Assembly: GCF_030406085.1 (NCBI RefSeq)
Contig: NZ_CP129002.1
Span: 809,584-873,583, forward strand
DNA length: 64,000 bases
Direction: 5' to 3'
Origin: Bartonella sp. TP
GTDB lineage: Bacteria > Pseudomonadota > Alphaproteobacteria > Rhizobiales > Rhizobiaceae
Positions 17,762 through 25,749 of the stretch are shown here, piece by piece (position 1 is the first letter of the stretch; each line of letters opens with the position of its first letter). The notes under the pieces are model-generated. The model worked only from the letters and a program-made list of their open reading frames with translations. It had not been told where the DNA came from and ran no database searches. The position numbers and the translations under genes are program-made.

Positions 17762-18926
17762 GTTGTTTGAAAGCAAACAGGGCAACGATAAAGGAAAGAA
17801 ACCCCGCGATTATTGCAGCAGAGAAACCGCGAGAAGCGCCGCCAGTATCTATTAAATAGCTGGTTAGCGTATAACCTAAAGAAGTCCCTAAATTTAATCC
17901 TGTTATAGCCCAGCTTATACCTTCGGTTAGTTGTTTTTCTGGTGCAATTTTTTCTACTAGTGAGGTTGCGATGATAAGGGTAGGGGCGCAAGCTGCACCA
18001 GAGCAAAATAAAGCAATGCATAAACTTGTTAAATTAACTATATATAAGAATGGTAATGTAGCTATGGCTGAGCAGCCTAGAGTTAAAAGCAATTGTTGGG
18101 GCAGAGGCAATTTAATATGCTTTGATCCATATGTGAAGCCAGTTAAAAAAGATGCCACGGCATAGGTAACTATTGGCAAAGAGGCGAGGCTTTCTTTATG
18201 TATTTCTTTTGCATATGCGATAGTGCTTAGTTCGGCAGCGCCGTATATGATACCAAATATAAATAAAATAAAGCTAAGAACCAGTAGGTTGCGTTGCCGC
18301 AGCATAGATTTTCGCTCGCTACTCTGGCTTGTTATTATTGCGGGTTCTGTGCGGCGTTGCATAACAAAACTAAAACTGCCCACAGCCAGAAAAGTTATAG
18401 CTGTTAGTAGGCCAGCAGACGATGATACATTTGTGGTTAGCACAATTGCCAGTATAGGACCTACGATAAATACTATTTCATCTACTAGGGATTCGAAAGC
18501 AAATGCACTTCGTAAATATTTAGAATTAGTGTAGATACGCGACCATCTAGTACGAACTAATGCCCCAAAATTAGGTGCGAGGCCAGCTATTATGGATAAG
18601 CCGATTAATATCCCTATTGGGGCGCTGAGCTGACTGGAAATTAGTAGCGCTAGCAAGGCCATCATAGCAGTTATACTGCAGATGATTACGACTTTGCGCT
18701 GGCCGTATAAATCCGCAAGGCGGGCTGTTTGCGGGGATATAAGCGCGCTTGCAAGTATATAAGTTACAGTAACGTAGCTGGCTTTTGTGTAAGAAAAACC
18801 TAAGGTGGTTAGCATTAGCGTAAGGCTAATAACCACCATGGCGTTGGGCATGCGGGCTATGAATCCGGCTAGGGAAAAGCCTAATGTACCAGGAGCTTGG
18901 AAGATTTTTTTATATGGGCTCGTCAT
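17748..18926 (-). CDS. MFS transporter, 12-helix
   Basis: 392 residues with 12 predicted helices. The motif A-type loop ARLADLYGQRKVV follows helix 2. Probably an exporter of sugars or drugs; the subfamily is not clear. The stop lies within the convergent MATE gene (14-bp overlap). No operon partner is seen. Confidence 0.85.
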   Translation of the reverse strand: MTSPYKKIFQAPGTLGFSLAGFIARMPNAMVVISLTLMLTTLGFSYTKASYVTVTYILASALISPQTARLADLYGQRKVVIICSITAMMALLALLISSQLSAPIGILIGLSIIAGLAPNFGALVRTRWSRIYTNSKYLRSAFAFESLVDEIVFIVGPILAIVLTTNVSSSAGLLTAITFLAVGSFSFVMQRRTEPAIITSQSSERKSMLRQRNLLVLSFILFIFGIIYGAAELSTIAYAKEIHKESLASLPIVTYAVASFLTGFTYGSKHIKLPLPQQLLLTLGCSAIATLPFLYIVNLTSLCIALFCSGAACAPTLIIATSLVEKIAPEKQLTEGISWAITGLNLGTSLGYTLTSYLIDTGGASRGFSAAIIAGFLSFIVALFAFKQLKSI

Positions 18927-18999
18927 GCAGGATAAATTATAGTTTAGCGTTATTAAGCTATAATTCTAGCATACTTATCTTAACAGAACTTTAATAAAC

Positions 19000-19128
19000 C
19001 TAATCGCGTCCGTCTTTAATCTTGCGCTCCATGTGCCCACCTTTTAACGTTGGGGTTATTTCTGCACTAACCTTTGGCGCGCGCTCATGCTCCGTTGGTA
19101 ATTTTTTGTTGCCATGTTGATCTTTCAT
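19000..19128 (-). CDS. Small 42-residue hydrophilic protein
   Basis: ATG at 19128, preceded by AGGAG with good spacing, then 42 codons to TAG. The protein is charged and lacks hydrophobic stretches: it begins MKDQHGNKKLPTEHERAP and ends with HMERKIKDGRD. No family recognised. Codon use resembles the neighbours, and a good ribosome binding site supports it. Without homologues it remains tentative. The rest of the gap 18927-19262 holds only AT-rich promoter-like sequence for the plus-strand cassette. Confidence 0.5.
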   Translation of the reverse strand: MKDQHGNKKLPTEHERAPKVSAEITPTLKGGHMERKIKDGRD

Positions 19129-19262
19129 GTTATATACTCCTTTTTAAGCTATAGAGTTTATCCTAGAGCGTGGCTTGTTCTTGTTAACATTTAACTATGC
19201 AAGATGTTCCTGTATTTTAAACTAGGCTAAAGACTAAAGACGTTTGGTATATTGAGGGTTTG

Positions 19263-20093
19263 ATGTTGCGTAGCAAAATAAAAAAGAAATATAAGGTGGC
19301 TGTATGTTTATATGGGCACATGCGCACCTTTAGTCTTTGTGCGCCGTTTTTTAAGCTAAATTTACTGCGTTATTATAATTATGATTTGTTTATTCATACT
19401 TGGTCTAAGCTAGATCATAATACGAAAACTTGGCATAAATATCAGCATTGCTCTGGAGATGTTACAGCAGTAGAAATACATAAAGCCTATGGAGATATCA
19501 ATAAACTTGTAATAGAGGAACAAGGATCAGAAGAGCTAGGTTATACTTGTCGGGTTTCAGATGTAGAAGAAAAAATTTCTGGTTTGATATCTGTAACAGA
19601 AAAAGATATTGAAAAAGTCTTTGTTGATGCTCACCAAGAGTATGGTTTTAGCCTTTTTGGAATGAAGTCGGTAATGCATAGTATGGCAAATGCTATATCT
19701 TTTGCTAGAGATCATGTGAAGCAACAGCAAGTAAATTATGATTATGTCGTTGTAACGCGACCAGATATTTGGCTTAAGGTTCCATTTTTGATAGATTCTA
19801 TCTTAACATCTTTTACTGATGGGGAAATAAAGCAAAATATAATCACAAGCAAGACACATTATGATTTTAAAGAAAATATTTGTGGTATAGATTTATTATT
19901 TTTAGCAAAACCGGAGTTAATTTTTGAATGTATGGAAAATAGGCAATATGTAATTAATCAGCTTTTGACAAAAAGCGCTTTTTTCTATAATCCAGAATCT
20001 GTTTTTTTTCAGATTTTGCGCCATAGCGGTTACGATTGGCGGCCATTACCATTGGTATTTAAAAAGGATTATAATATATTAAGGCCTGTTTGA
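19263..20093 (+). CDS. Glycosyltransferase-like protein of surface polysaccharide loci
   Basis: 276 residues. The N-terminus VAVCLYGHMRTFSLCAPFF and DLFIHTWSKLDHNTKTW, then YDYVVVTRPDIW, match a family found in capsule and LPS loci (for example in Campylobacter), generally listed as putative glycosyltransferase or hypothetical. The TRPD segment could be the acidic metal/nucleotide-binding motif. No signal peptide. The ATG at 19263 is preferred over the TTG at 19260 because GAGGG at 19254 gives acceptable spacing. First gene of the six-gene cassette. Function inferred from family and context only. Confidence 0.65.
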   Translation: MLRSKIKKKYKVAVCLYGHMRTFSLCAPFFKLNLLRYYNYDLFIHTWSKLDHNTKTWHKYQHCSGDVTAVEIHKAYGDINKLVIEEQGSEELGYTCRVSDVEEKISGLISVTEKDIEKVFVDAHQEYGFSLFGMKSVMHSMANAISFARDHVKQQQVNYDYVVVTRPDIWLKVPFLIDSILTSFTDGEIKQNIITSKTHYDFKENICGIDLLFLAKPELIFECMENRQYVINQLLTKSAFFYNPESVFFQILRHSGYDWRPLPLVFKKDYNILRPV

Positions 20094-20139
20094 TTTATGT
20101 ATAAGAAATTTTTGTTTTAACGATATTGTTGGGTTTTTA

Positions 20140-20892
20140 ATGTTAAATATTGTGCTGCCGATGGCTGGCAAAGGAAGTAGATTCGTTAATGCTGGCTATA
20201 TGATACCAAAGCCTCTTATAGAGATACATGGTGTGCCTATGATTAAGCTTGTTATAGATAACCTTACGCCTAAGCGAGAACATCGGTTTATTTTTATAGT
20301 GCAAAGATCTCATTTTGAGGCCTACGAGTTGGATTATAAACTGCATTCTTATGCTAAAAATGTTGAAATTATAGCTATAGACTCTGTAACGCAAGGGCAA
20401 GCTTGTAGTGTATTGTTAGCCAAAGATTTATTTAATACCGATGAACCGTTAATGACGGCCAATAGTGATCAATATATTGATACCGATATAAATGATTATT
20501 TAGAGGATATGGATCAACGTCAGTTAGATGGTTTGATTATGAGTATGTATTCTTGTGATCCAAAATGGTCTTATGCCCGGTTAGATGAAAAGGGATTGGT
20601 TGTAGAAACAGCGGAAAAGCGGGTTATTTCCGATAACGCGACTGTTGGAATTTTTAATTTTAAAAAAGGTAGGGATTTCGTACGTAGTGCTGAGCGCATG
20701 ATTGAAGAAAATTTGCGCGTAGCTGGTGAATTTTATACGTGTCCTGTTTATAATTATCTTATAGACGAGGGCCAGAAAATTGGTATTTATAATATAGGTA
20801 CCGAGTATAATGGTATGTATGGCCTGGGTATACCGCAGGATTTAGAATTTTTTGCCCAGCATGAAATTTCTCGCACTATAGGAAAAAAATAA
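20140..20892 (+). CDS. Sugar-phosphate nucleotidyltransferase-like protein
   Basis: NTP_transferase fold. It has the signature GKGSRF at 10-15, PKPLI at 23-27, and ANSDQYI for the metal-binding Asp. The closest general type is glucose-1-phosphate thymidylyl- or cytidylyltransferase, but at 250 residues it lacks the C-terminal extension of RmlA. It should activate a phosphorylated sugar or polyol. Its stop shares one base with the next ATG (TAATG), so it is coupled to the GDPD-like gene. The exact nucleotide and sugar are unknown. Confidence 0.75.
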   Translation: MLNIVLPMAGKGSRFVNAGYMIPKPLIEIHGVPMIKLVIDNLTPKREHRFIFIVQRSHFEAYELDYKLHSYAKNVEIIAIDSVTQGQACSVLLAKDLFNTDEPLMTANSDQYIDTDINDYLEDMDQRQLDGLIMSMYSCDPKWSYARLDEKGLVVETAEKRVISDNATVGIFNFKKGRDFVRSAERMIEENLRVAGEFYTCPVYNYLIDEGQKIGIYNIGTEYNGMYGLGIPQDLEFFAQHEISRTIGKK

Positions 20893-21515
20893 TGCTTATT
20901 ATTTCACATCGTGGTTGCTGGAGCAATGCAGCAGAGCAAAATACAAGACTTGCTTTTACTCGCTCTTTTGATTTGGGGTTTGGCGTAGAAACAGATTTAC
21001 GCGAGGCCAATGGTAAGCTAGTTATAGCGCATGATTTTGTAAAGGGTAATGAAATGAGCTTTGAAGAGCTTTTGAAGTTACTCGCTGGGCGTAATTTGCC
21101 GCTTGCATTAAATATTAAAGCAGACGGCATGCATGATTTGATAAAAGATTTATTATTAAAATATAATCATGACAATTATTTTACCTTTGATATGTCTATA
21201 CCAGATTTAGTAGTTCAGTTGTGCGCTAATCTAAAGGTTTTTAGTGGTTTATCTGACATTTTGAACCCCGCCCCTTTGCTTGCTAGTTGCTCAGGCGTGT
21301 GGCTGGATTGTTTTAAAACTATTTGGTATAACACCCAGCTAATTGAAGAGATAATAGATAATGGTAAAAAGCTTTGTGTAGTTTCTGCAGAATTACATAA
21401 GAGACCATTGGAACATCAATGGGACTTAATTAAGCGCTGTAAATATTTAAACAGCGATAATTTACTGCTTTGTACGGATTGGCCAGAAAAAGCAAAGGTG
21501 TTTTTTTATGAATAA
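20892..21515 (+). CDS. Glycerophosphodiester phosphodiesterase-like protein
   Basis: TIM-barrel GDPD/PI-PLC-like fold. Catalytic and metal residues are visible as HRG at 6-8, EQNT at 15-18, ETD at 33-35 and HD at 47-48. Length 207 is short for the family (about 240-350). No signal peptide, so cytoplasmic. Coupled to both neighbours (1-bp and 8-bp overlaps). In this setting it may cleave or form a phosphodiester in an activated surface sugar rather than degrade lipids; that is inference. Confidence 0.7.
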   Translation: MLIISHRGCWSNAAEQNTRLAFTRSFDLGFGVETDLREANGKLVIAHDFVKGNEMSFEELLKLLAGRNLPLALNIKADGMHDLIKDLLLKYNHDNYFTFDMSIPDLVVQLCANLKVFSGLSDILNPAPLLASCSGVWLDCFKTIWYNTQLIEEIIDNGKKLCVVSAELHKRPLEHQWDLIKRCKYLNSDNLLLCTDWPEKAKVFFYE

Positions 21516-22143
21516 AATTAAAGCTGTTTTATTTGATATGGATGGTGTATTGATAGATGCTAAAGATTGGCATTATGAGGCTTTGAATAAAGCTTTGTCC
21601 CTGTTTGGTTTTATAATTAGTCGTGATGAACATTTATCTTCTTATGATGGCTTACCAACCTCAACAAAATTAAATAAATTAACCGCTGAAAAGGGTTTGC
21701 CTATAAAATTGCATAATTTTATAAATGAAATGAAGCAACAATACACTGTAGATCTTATACATAAATATTGCCGGCCGAGCTTTAATCATGAATATGCGTT
21801 ATCTAAGTTAAGAGCTGAAAATTATCGTCTTGCCTGTTGCTCCAACTCTATACGTAATACTATAGAAATGATGCTGCGATATGCAAGGCTTGACAAATAT
21901 TTAGAATTTATAATGTCTAACCAAGATGTAGTAAAGCCTAAACCGGATCCTGAAATTTATATAAAAACTATATCGAGAATGCAGCTAAGTCCTAAAGAAT
22001 GCTTGATATTAGAAGATAACGCAAATGGCATAAAGGCAGCTTTAGCTTCTGATGCACATTTGTTAGTAATTCATGATGTTAAGGAAGTAACCTTTGAAAA
22101 TATTAAGCAGAGAATTAAGTTAATTGAAGAGGCGGCTACGTGA
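21508..22143 (+). CDS. HAD-superfamily phosphatase / phosphoglucomutase-like
   Basis: Haloacid dehalogenase fold, beta-phosphoglucomutase-like subfamily (HAD-IA). Motif I is DMDGVLID with nucleophile Asp10 and acid Asp12, motif II is in CCSNS, Lys in KPKPDPEIY, and motif IV LEDNANGIKAA. Length 211. Overlaps the GDPD-like gene by 8 bp and the next gene by 4 bp. Likely dephosphorylates or isomerises the sugar phosphate handled by this cassette. Confidence 0.8.
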   Translation: MNKIKAVLFDMDGVLIDAKDWHYEALNKALSLFGFIISRDEHLSSYDGLPTSTKLNKLTAEKGLPIKLHNFINEMKQQYTVDLIHKYCRPSFNHEYALSKLRAENYRLACCSNSIRNTIEMMLRYARLDKYLEFIMSNQDVVKPKPDPEIYIKTISRMQLSPKECLILEDNANGIKAALASDAHLLVIHDVKEVTFENIKQRIKLIEEAAT

Positions 22144-22868
22144 ATATAGTTTTTTTAATGGGTAACGCCTACAGCACAAAAGATGATTACCCACTATATC
22201 TTACGGAGCTTAGCTCCGCCATATTGCTAGAAAAACAAATAGACATGGCGCGAAAATTGCAGCCAAGGCAATTAATTTTTTGCGTTAATTCTATTGATAT
22301 CGTGCGTTTTCATACAGACGCGGCGATTAAACAATTAGTCCCCGACGCTAAAATTGTACGCATTATGGGCCATACTAAAGGGGCTGTATGTACTGCTCTT
22401 CTAGCCATAGAGCATATTGAGAATGACCAAGAGTTGCTATTGCTGGGAATAGATGATTTTGTGGAAGAAAATACTATAAAGGTATTGGACTATTTTCGCA
22501 AAAATAACTCCGACGCTGGGTTGCTTTCCTTTCGTTCTATTCACCCCCGATATTCTTTTGTTAAATTAAACAAAAATGACGAAGTTATAGAAATAGCTGA
22601 AAAACGACCTATCAGTCAAAACGCTCTAGTTTCTTTTTATTATTATAGCAAAGGATTTGATTTTGTTGAATGTGCTAAAGATATGGTGCGCAAAGATAAT
22701 GCTTTAGATGGTAATTTTTATATTTCGGAGACTATGAATGAGATGCTGCTGCGCCAAAAGAAAATTTCCTTGTATAAAATAAAAAACGAGCAGTTTTACT
22801 CTCTAAAAACGCAAACACAATTAGCAGAATATATTGCGGAGCACAAAGCATCTAAAGGGAGCAGATAA
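22140..22868 (+). CDS. Second nucleotidyltransferase-like protein with degenerate active site
   Basis: 242 residues, GTG start inside the HAD stop (GTGA). It is paralogous to the first nucleotidyltransferase of the cassette: RYSFVKLNKNDEVIEIAEKRPIS aligns with KWSYARLDEKGLVVETAEKRVIS there, and both share the downstream FVECAKDMV/FVRSAERMI pattern. The N-terminal GxGxRF...PKPLI signature is replaced by MGNAYSTKDDYPLYLTEL, so pyrophosphorylase chemistry is doubtful. It may be a partner subunit, a sugar-binding protein, or an enzyme of altered specificity. Confidence 0.6.
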   Translation: MNIVFLMGNAYSTKDDYPLYLTELSSAILLEKQIDMARKLQPRQLIFCVNSIDIVRFHTDAAIKQLVPDAKIVRIMGHTKGAVCTALLAIEHIENDQELLLLGIDDFVEENTIKVLDYFRKNNSDAGLLSFRSIHPRYSFVKLNKNDEVIEIAEKRPISQNALVSFYYYSKGFDFVECAKDMVRKDNALDGNFYISETMNEMLLRQKKISLYKIKNEQFYSLKTQTQLAEYIAEHKASKGSR

Positions 22869-22870
22869 TT

Positions 22871-23206
22871 ATGAAAGTAGCACGCCTGTCAGATATGAAA
22901 GACGGTTGGTTTATTGGCAATTTTGTGCCTTCATTGTATCAAACTACAGATTGCGAAATCGCTGTAAAGACTTATAAAAAAGGGCAGTCTGAGCAAGCGC
23001 ATTATCATAAAATAGCAACAGAACATACAGTTATAATAAATGGCAAAGCTAAGATAAACGGAGCGATTTATCAAGCAGGTGATATAGTGGTTGTTGATCC
23101 TGGGGAACCAACAACTTTTGAATGCTTAGAAGATACTATCACTGTAGTGGTAAAAATCCCTGGTGCGCTGAATGATAAATATGTGCTTAGCCATATAGAG
23201 TTATAA
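22871..23206 (+). CDS. Small cupin-domain protein
   Basis: 111 residues forming one cupin barrel: QAHYHKIATEHTVIINGKAKING carries the His/His/Glu-type metal site, and YQAGDIVVVDPGEPTTFECLED the second cupin motif. Two bp after the previous stop, last gene of the cassette. Such proteins in sugar loci act as isomerases, epimerases or dioxygenase-like proteins. No specific activity can be assigned. Confidence 0.7.
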   Translation: MKVARLSDMKDGWFIGNFVPSLYQTTDCEIAVKTYKKGQSEQAHYHKIATEHTVIINGKAKINGAIYQAGDIVVVDPGEPTTFECLEDTITVVVKIPGALNDKYVLSHIEL

Positions 23207-23423
23207 GGCGCATAATTTAAAAATTGTTTTTACCGATGAAATTGAACGCAGCTAAGAGTTTATATTTGTGGCTTAATCACCCGTGTATTTACAAAACATC
23301 TACCTTGTACGATTTGTGTAGCAAAATTTTGAAATAAAATCTATGGCTATTAGAGATAGTTTCTAGGCTTGCGAATTGCTATTAACCTTAATGTTTTTTA
23401 ATACAGATAGATCACTGCAGATA

Positions 23424-23500
23424 TGGTAGCGGAGGAGGGACTTGAACCCCCGACACATGGATTATGATTCCACCGCTCTAACCAACTGAGCTACTCCGCC
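23424..23500 (-). tRNA. tRNA-Met (CAT), elongator type
   Basis: 77 nt with encoded CCA. All arms fold: acceptor GGCGGAG/CTCCGCT, anticodon stem GTGGA/TCCAT with loop ATCATAA giving anticodon CAT, T-arm GGGGG-TTCAAGT-CCCTC. The 1-72 pair is G-U, whereas initiator tRNAs have an unpaired 1-72, and the body resembles alphaproteobacterial elongator tRNA-Met more than lysidine-type tRNA-Ile2. The rest of the gap 23207-23613 shows nothing besides its promoter. Confidence 0.95.
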
Positions 23501-23513
23501 AAAACTATGTAGG

Positions 23514-23542
23514 ATATAAAACTTTTTTATAGTTACTGTCAA
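23514..23542 (-). promoter_or_regulatory. Promoter of tRNA-Met
   Basis: Minus strand: -35 TTGACA (23537-23542), 17-bp spacer, -10 TTATAT (23514-23519), about 14 bp upstream of the mature tRNA 5' end. Confidence 0.6.
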
Positions 23543-23613
23543 GCGCTATATATAATTTACTTCTTGAAAATTATGTATTAAACTACAGTGTCTTGATAGA
23601 AGAAGGTGTAGTC

Positions 23614-24603
23614 ATGGAAACTTCAGTAGCGGTGCTGGGATGTGGTTATTGGGGCTCGAATCATATAAAAACTTTAAAGGCGCTCGGAAGGTTGGCTGCT
23701 GTAAGCGATATAGATATGGATAAGGCTCGCGCTGTAGGTATCGCTAACGATGCTCCGGCGCTTTCGCCTGCTGAGTTATTCGCTGATACTGCTATTACGG
23801 CGTTAATTTTAGCCCTTCCCCCGCAATTTCATGCTAAAAATGCTATAGAGGCTATTAAGCATGGTAAGGATGTGTTGATCGAAAAGCCTATAGCTCTGGA
23901 TGTAGAGAATGCTGGCAAAATTTTAGAAGTAGCTAAAACAAAAAAGCGTATAGTCATGGTTGGACATGTATTGCGTTTTCATAGTGCTTTTGAGCATATT
24001 ATGCAGCTGGTTGCTGATGGGGAGTTGGGAGAGCTGCGTTATATAAAGACTAGTAGGCTAGGTTTTGGAAAATTCCATAGTACGAGTGATGCATTATGGG
24101 ATTTGGCGCCTCATGATTTGTCTATGATAATGGCCCTAACACGAGGACTAGCCCCTATTAATTTGCAGTTTGGTCAACAAAATATATTAGGAGAGGGAAC
24201 GGACTTTGCAAATTTACTCATGGAGTTTCCTGGCAATATAAAAGCGAATTTATCTGTTTCGCGTTTGACACCATATTGTGAGCGCCGTTTAACTGTAATC
24301 GGTAACAAAGCTATGGCGGTATTTGACGATTTAGAGCCATGGGATAAGAAATTGGCGATATATGAGTATAATGTAGAAAAGCAGGGATTGGTGTGGGCTG
24401 GAGCGCATTCGCAACCGCATTATGCTGCCCTAAATGATACTCTGCCGCTTACTAAAGAACTTTTGCACTTTATGAACTGTGTAGAAACGCGTGAAACGCC
24501 GCGTACAGATGGCAATGAAGCAATAAGGACATTGCGCATATTAGAACAAGCAACGGCGCAACAGACCCATTACAGGAGTTATAATGCAGTTTATAGATCT
24601 TAA
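23614..24603 (+). CDS. Gfo/Idh/MocA oxidoreductase, GnnA/WlbA-like
   Basis: NAD-dependent sugar dehydrogenase, 329 residues. Rossmann motif GCGYWG at 9-14, EKPIA at 90-94, and APHDLS. It overlaps the following DegT aminotransferase by 20 bp. That pairing matches GnnA/GnnB, which oxidise and aminate the 3-OH of UDP-GlcNAc for amide-linked lipid A, as well as WlbA/WlbE-type pairs for surface sugars. The ATG at 23614 is used; the frame runs upstream to a TTG at 23593, but GAAGG lies at proper spacing only for the ATG. Which sugar is oxidised cannot be decided here. Confidence 0.82.
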   Translation: METSVAVLGCGYWGSNHIKTLKALGRLAAVSDIDMDKARAVGIANDAPALSPAELFADTAITALILALPPQFHAKNAIEAIKHGKDVLIEKPIALDVENAGKILEVAKTKKRIVMVGHVLRFHSAFEHIMQLVADGELGELRYIKTSRLGFGKFHSTSDALWDLAPHDLSMIMALTRGLAPINLQFGQQNILGEGTDFANLLMEFPGNIKANLSVSRLTPYCERRLTVIGNKAMAVFDDLEPWDKKLAIYEYNVEKQGLVWAGAHSQPHYAALNDTLPLTKELLHFMNCVETRETPRTDGNEAIRTLRILEQATAQQTHYRSYNAVYRS

Positions 24604-25699
24604 GGCAAACTTAAACATACTCAAAGATAAGATAGATAATGCAGTGCTAGATGTTATAGCTAGCGGTAAATATATACTCGGCCCGCAAGTTCAAGAGTTA
24701 GAGCAGCAATTAGCAAGTTATATAGGAGTAAAACATGCTATATGCTGTGCAAACGGTACCGATGCCCTGCTGATGCCACTGATGGCCCATAAAATAAGCA
24801 AGGGAGATTGTGTATTTTGCCCCAGTTTTACTTTTGCTGCAACTGCTGAGGTTGTGGTGCTTGCTGGGGCACAGCCTGTATTCGTGGATGTAGAGCAAGA
24901 TACCTATAATATAGATATCGCGAGTTTAAAAGAAGCTATATCTATGGTGAAGCGTGAAGGAATTTTGAGGCCTAGGGCAATTATAGCGGTGGATTTGTTT
25001 GGGGTAGCTGCTAATTATCCCCAGTTAGAAGCTATAGCTAAAGAAGAAGGCTTGTTATTGATAGAAGATGCAGCGCAAGCTATTGGTGGCAAAGCATCTG
25101 GTACTATGTGCGGAGCCTTTGGCGATATAGCTTCCACAAGTTTTTATCCTGCTAAGCCTTTGGGCTGCTACGGTGATGGTGGGGCTATGTTTACTAATAA
25201 TGATGAAATGGCAGAAATTTTACGCTCTATCCTTTTTCACGGCAAAGGTAGCTCGCAGTACGATAACGTACGCATAGGGTTGAACTCTAGATTGGATACT
25301 ATACAAGCTGCTATTTTATTACAAAAACTTACAATTTTTGAAGAGGAAATCTTGCAAAGACAGCGAGTTGCCGATTATTATAAGGCAAATTTGCCCAGTT
25401 GTGTAATTACACAAGCTATTTCAAATGATAAGCGTAGCGCGTACGCGCAATATACCGTTAAAGTAGAGCGGCGCGATGAGTTGAAAAACTATTTGGCAGA
25501 ACATGATATACCCGCAATGATTTATTACAATAAACCATTGCATTTGCAGTTAGCCTATAAAAAATATCCCTGTGTTCCTGGGGGGCTACCGGTAACGCTG
25601 GGGCTGTGTGATAATGTGCTAAGTCTGCCGATGCATCCTTATTTACAACAGGAAGATCAAGATAAAATTATCAGCTCTATAGAAAAATTTAATGGCTAA
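24584..25699 (+). CDS. DegT/DnrJ/EryC1 aminotransferase, GnnB/WlbE-like
   Basis: PLP-dependent sugar aminotransferase, 371 residues. The PLP lysine is Lys191 in SFYPAKPLGCYGDGG, and IEDAAQAIGG (160-169) holds the cofactor-binding Asp. CANGTDAL near residues 55-62 binds phosphate. GGAG sits 6 bp before the ATG, which lies inside the upstream oxidoreductase gene. Together the pair would convert a UDP-sugar 3-OH to a 3-amino group. A hairpin terminator follows 5 bp after the stop. Confidence 0.88.
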   Translation: MQFIDLKANLNILKDKIDNAVLDVIASGKYILGPQVQELEQQLASYIGVKHAICCANGTDALLMPLMAHKISKGDCVFCPSFTFAATAEVVVLAGAQPVFVDVEQDTYNIDIASLKEAISMVKREGILRPRAIIAVDLFGVAANYPQLEAIAKEEGLLLIEDAAQAIGGKASGTMCGAFGDIASTSFYPAKPLGCYGDGGAMFTNNDEMAEILRSILFHGKGSSQYDNVRIGLNSRLDTIQAAILLQKLTIFEEEILQRQRVADYYKANLPSCVITQAISNDKRSAYAQYTVKVERRDELKNYLAEHDIPAMIYYNKPLHLQLAYKKYPCVPGGLPVTLGLCDNVLSLPMHPYLQQEDQDKIISSIEKFNG

Positions 25700-25703
25700 A
25701 GTA

Positions 25704-25727
25704 AAGCGCGCCCATGGCGGCGCGCTT
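25704..25727. terminator. Hairpin between convergent genes
   Basis: Perfect 9-bp stem AAGCGCGCC (25704-25712) with GGCGCGCTT (25719-25727), 6-nt loop. Strong GC stem in AT-rich DNA between two convergent stops. No long U-run, so efficiency is uncertain, but it is placed to serve both strands. Confidence 0.6.
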
Positions 25728-25749
25728 CTATCAAATTTTAATGTTAAGC

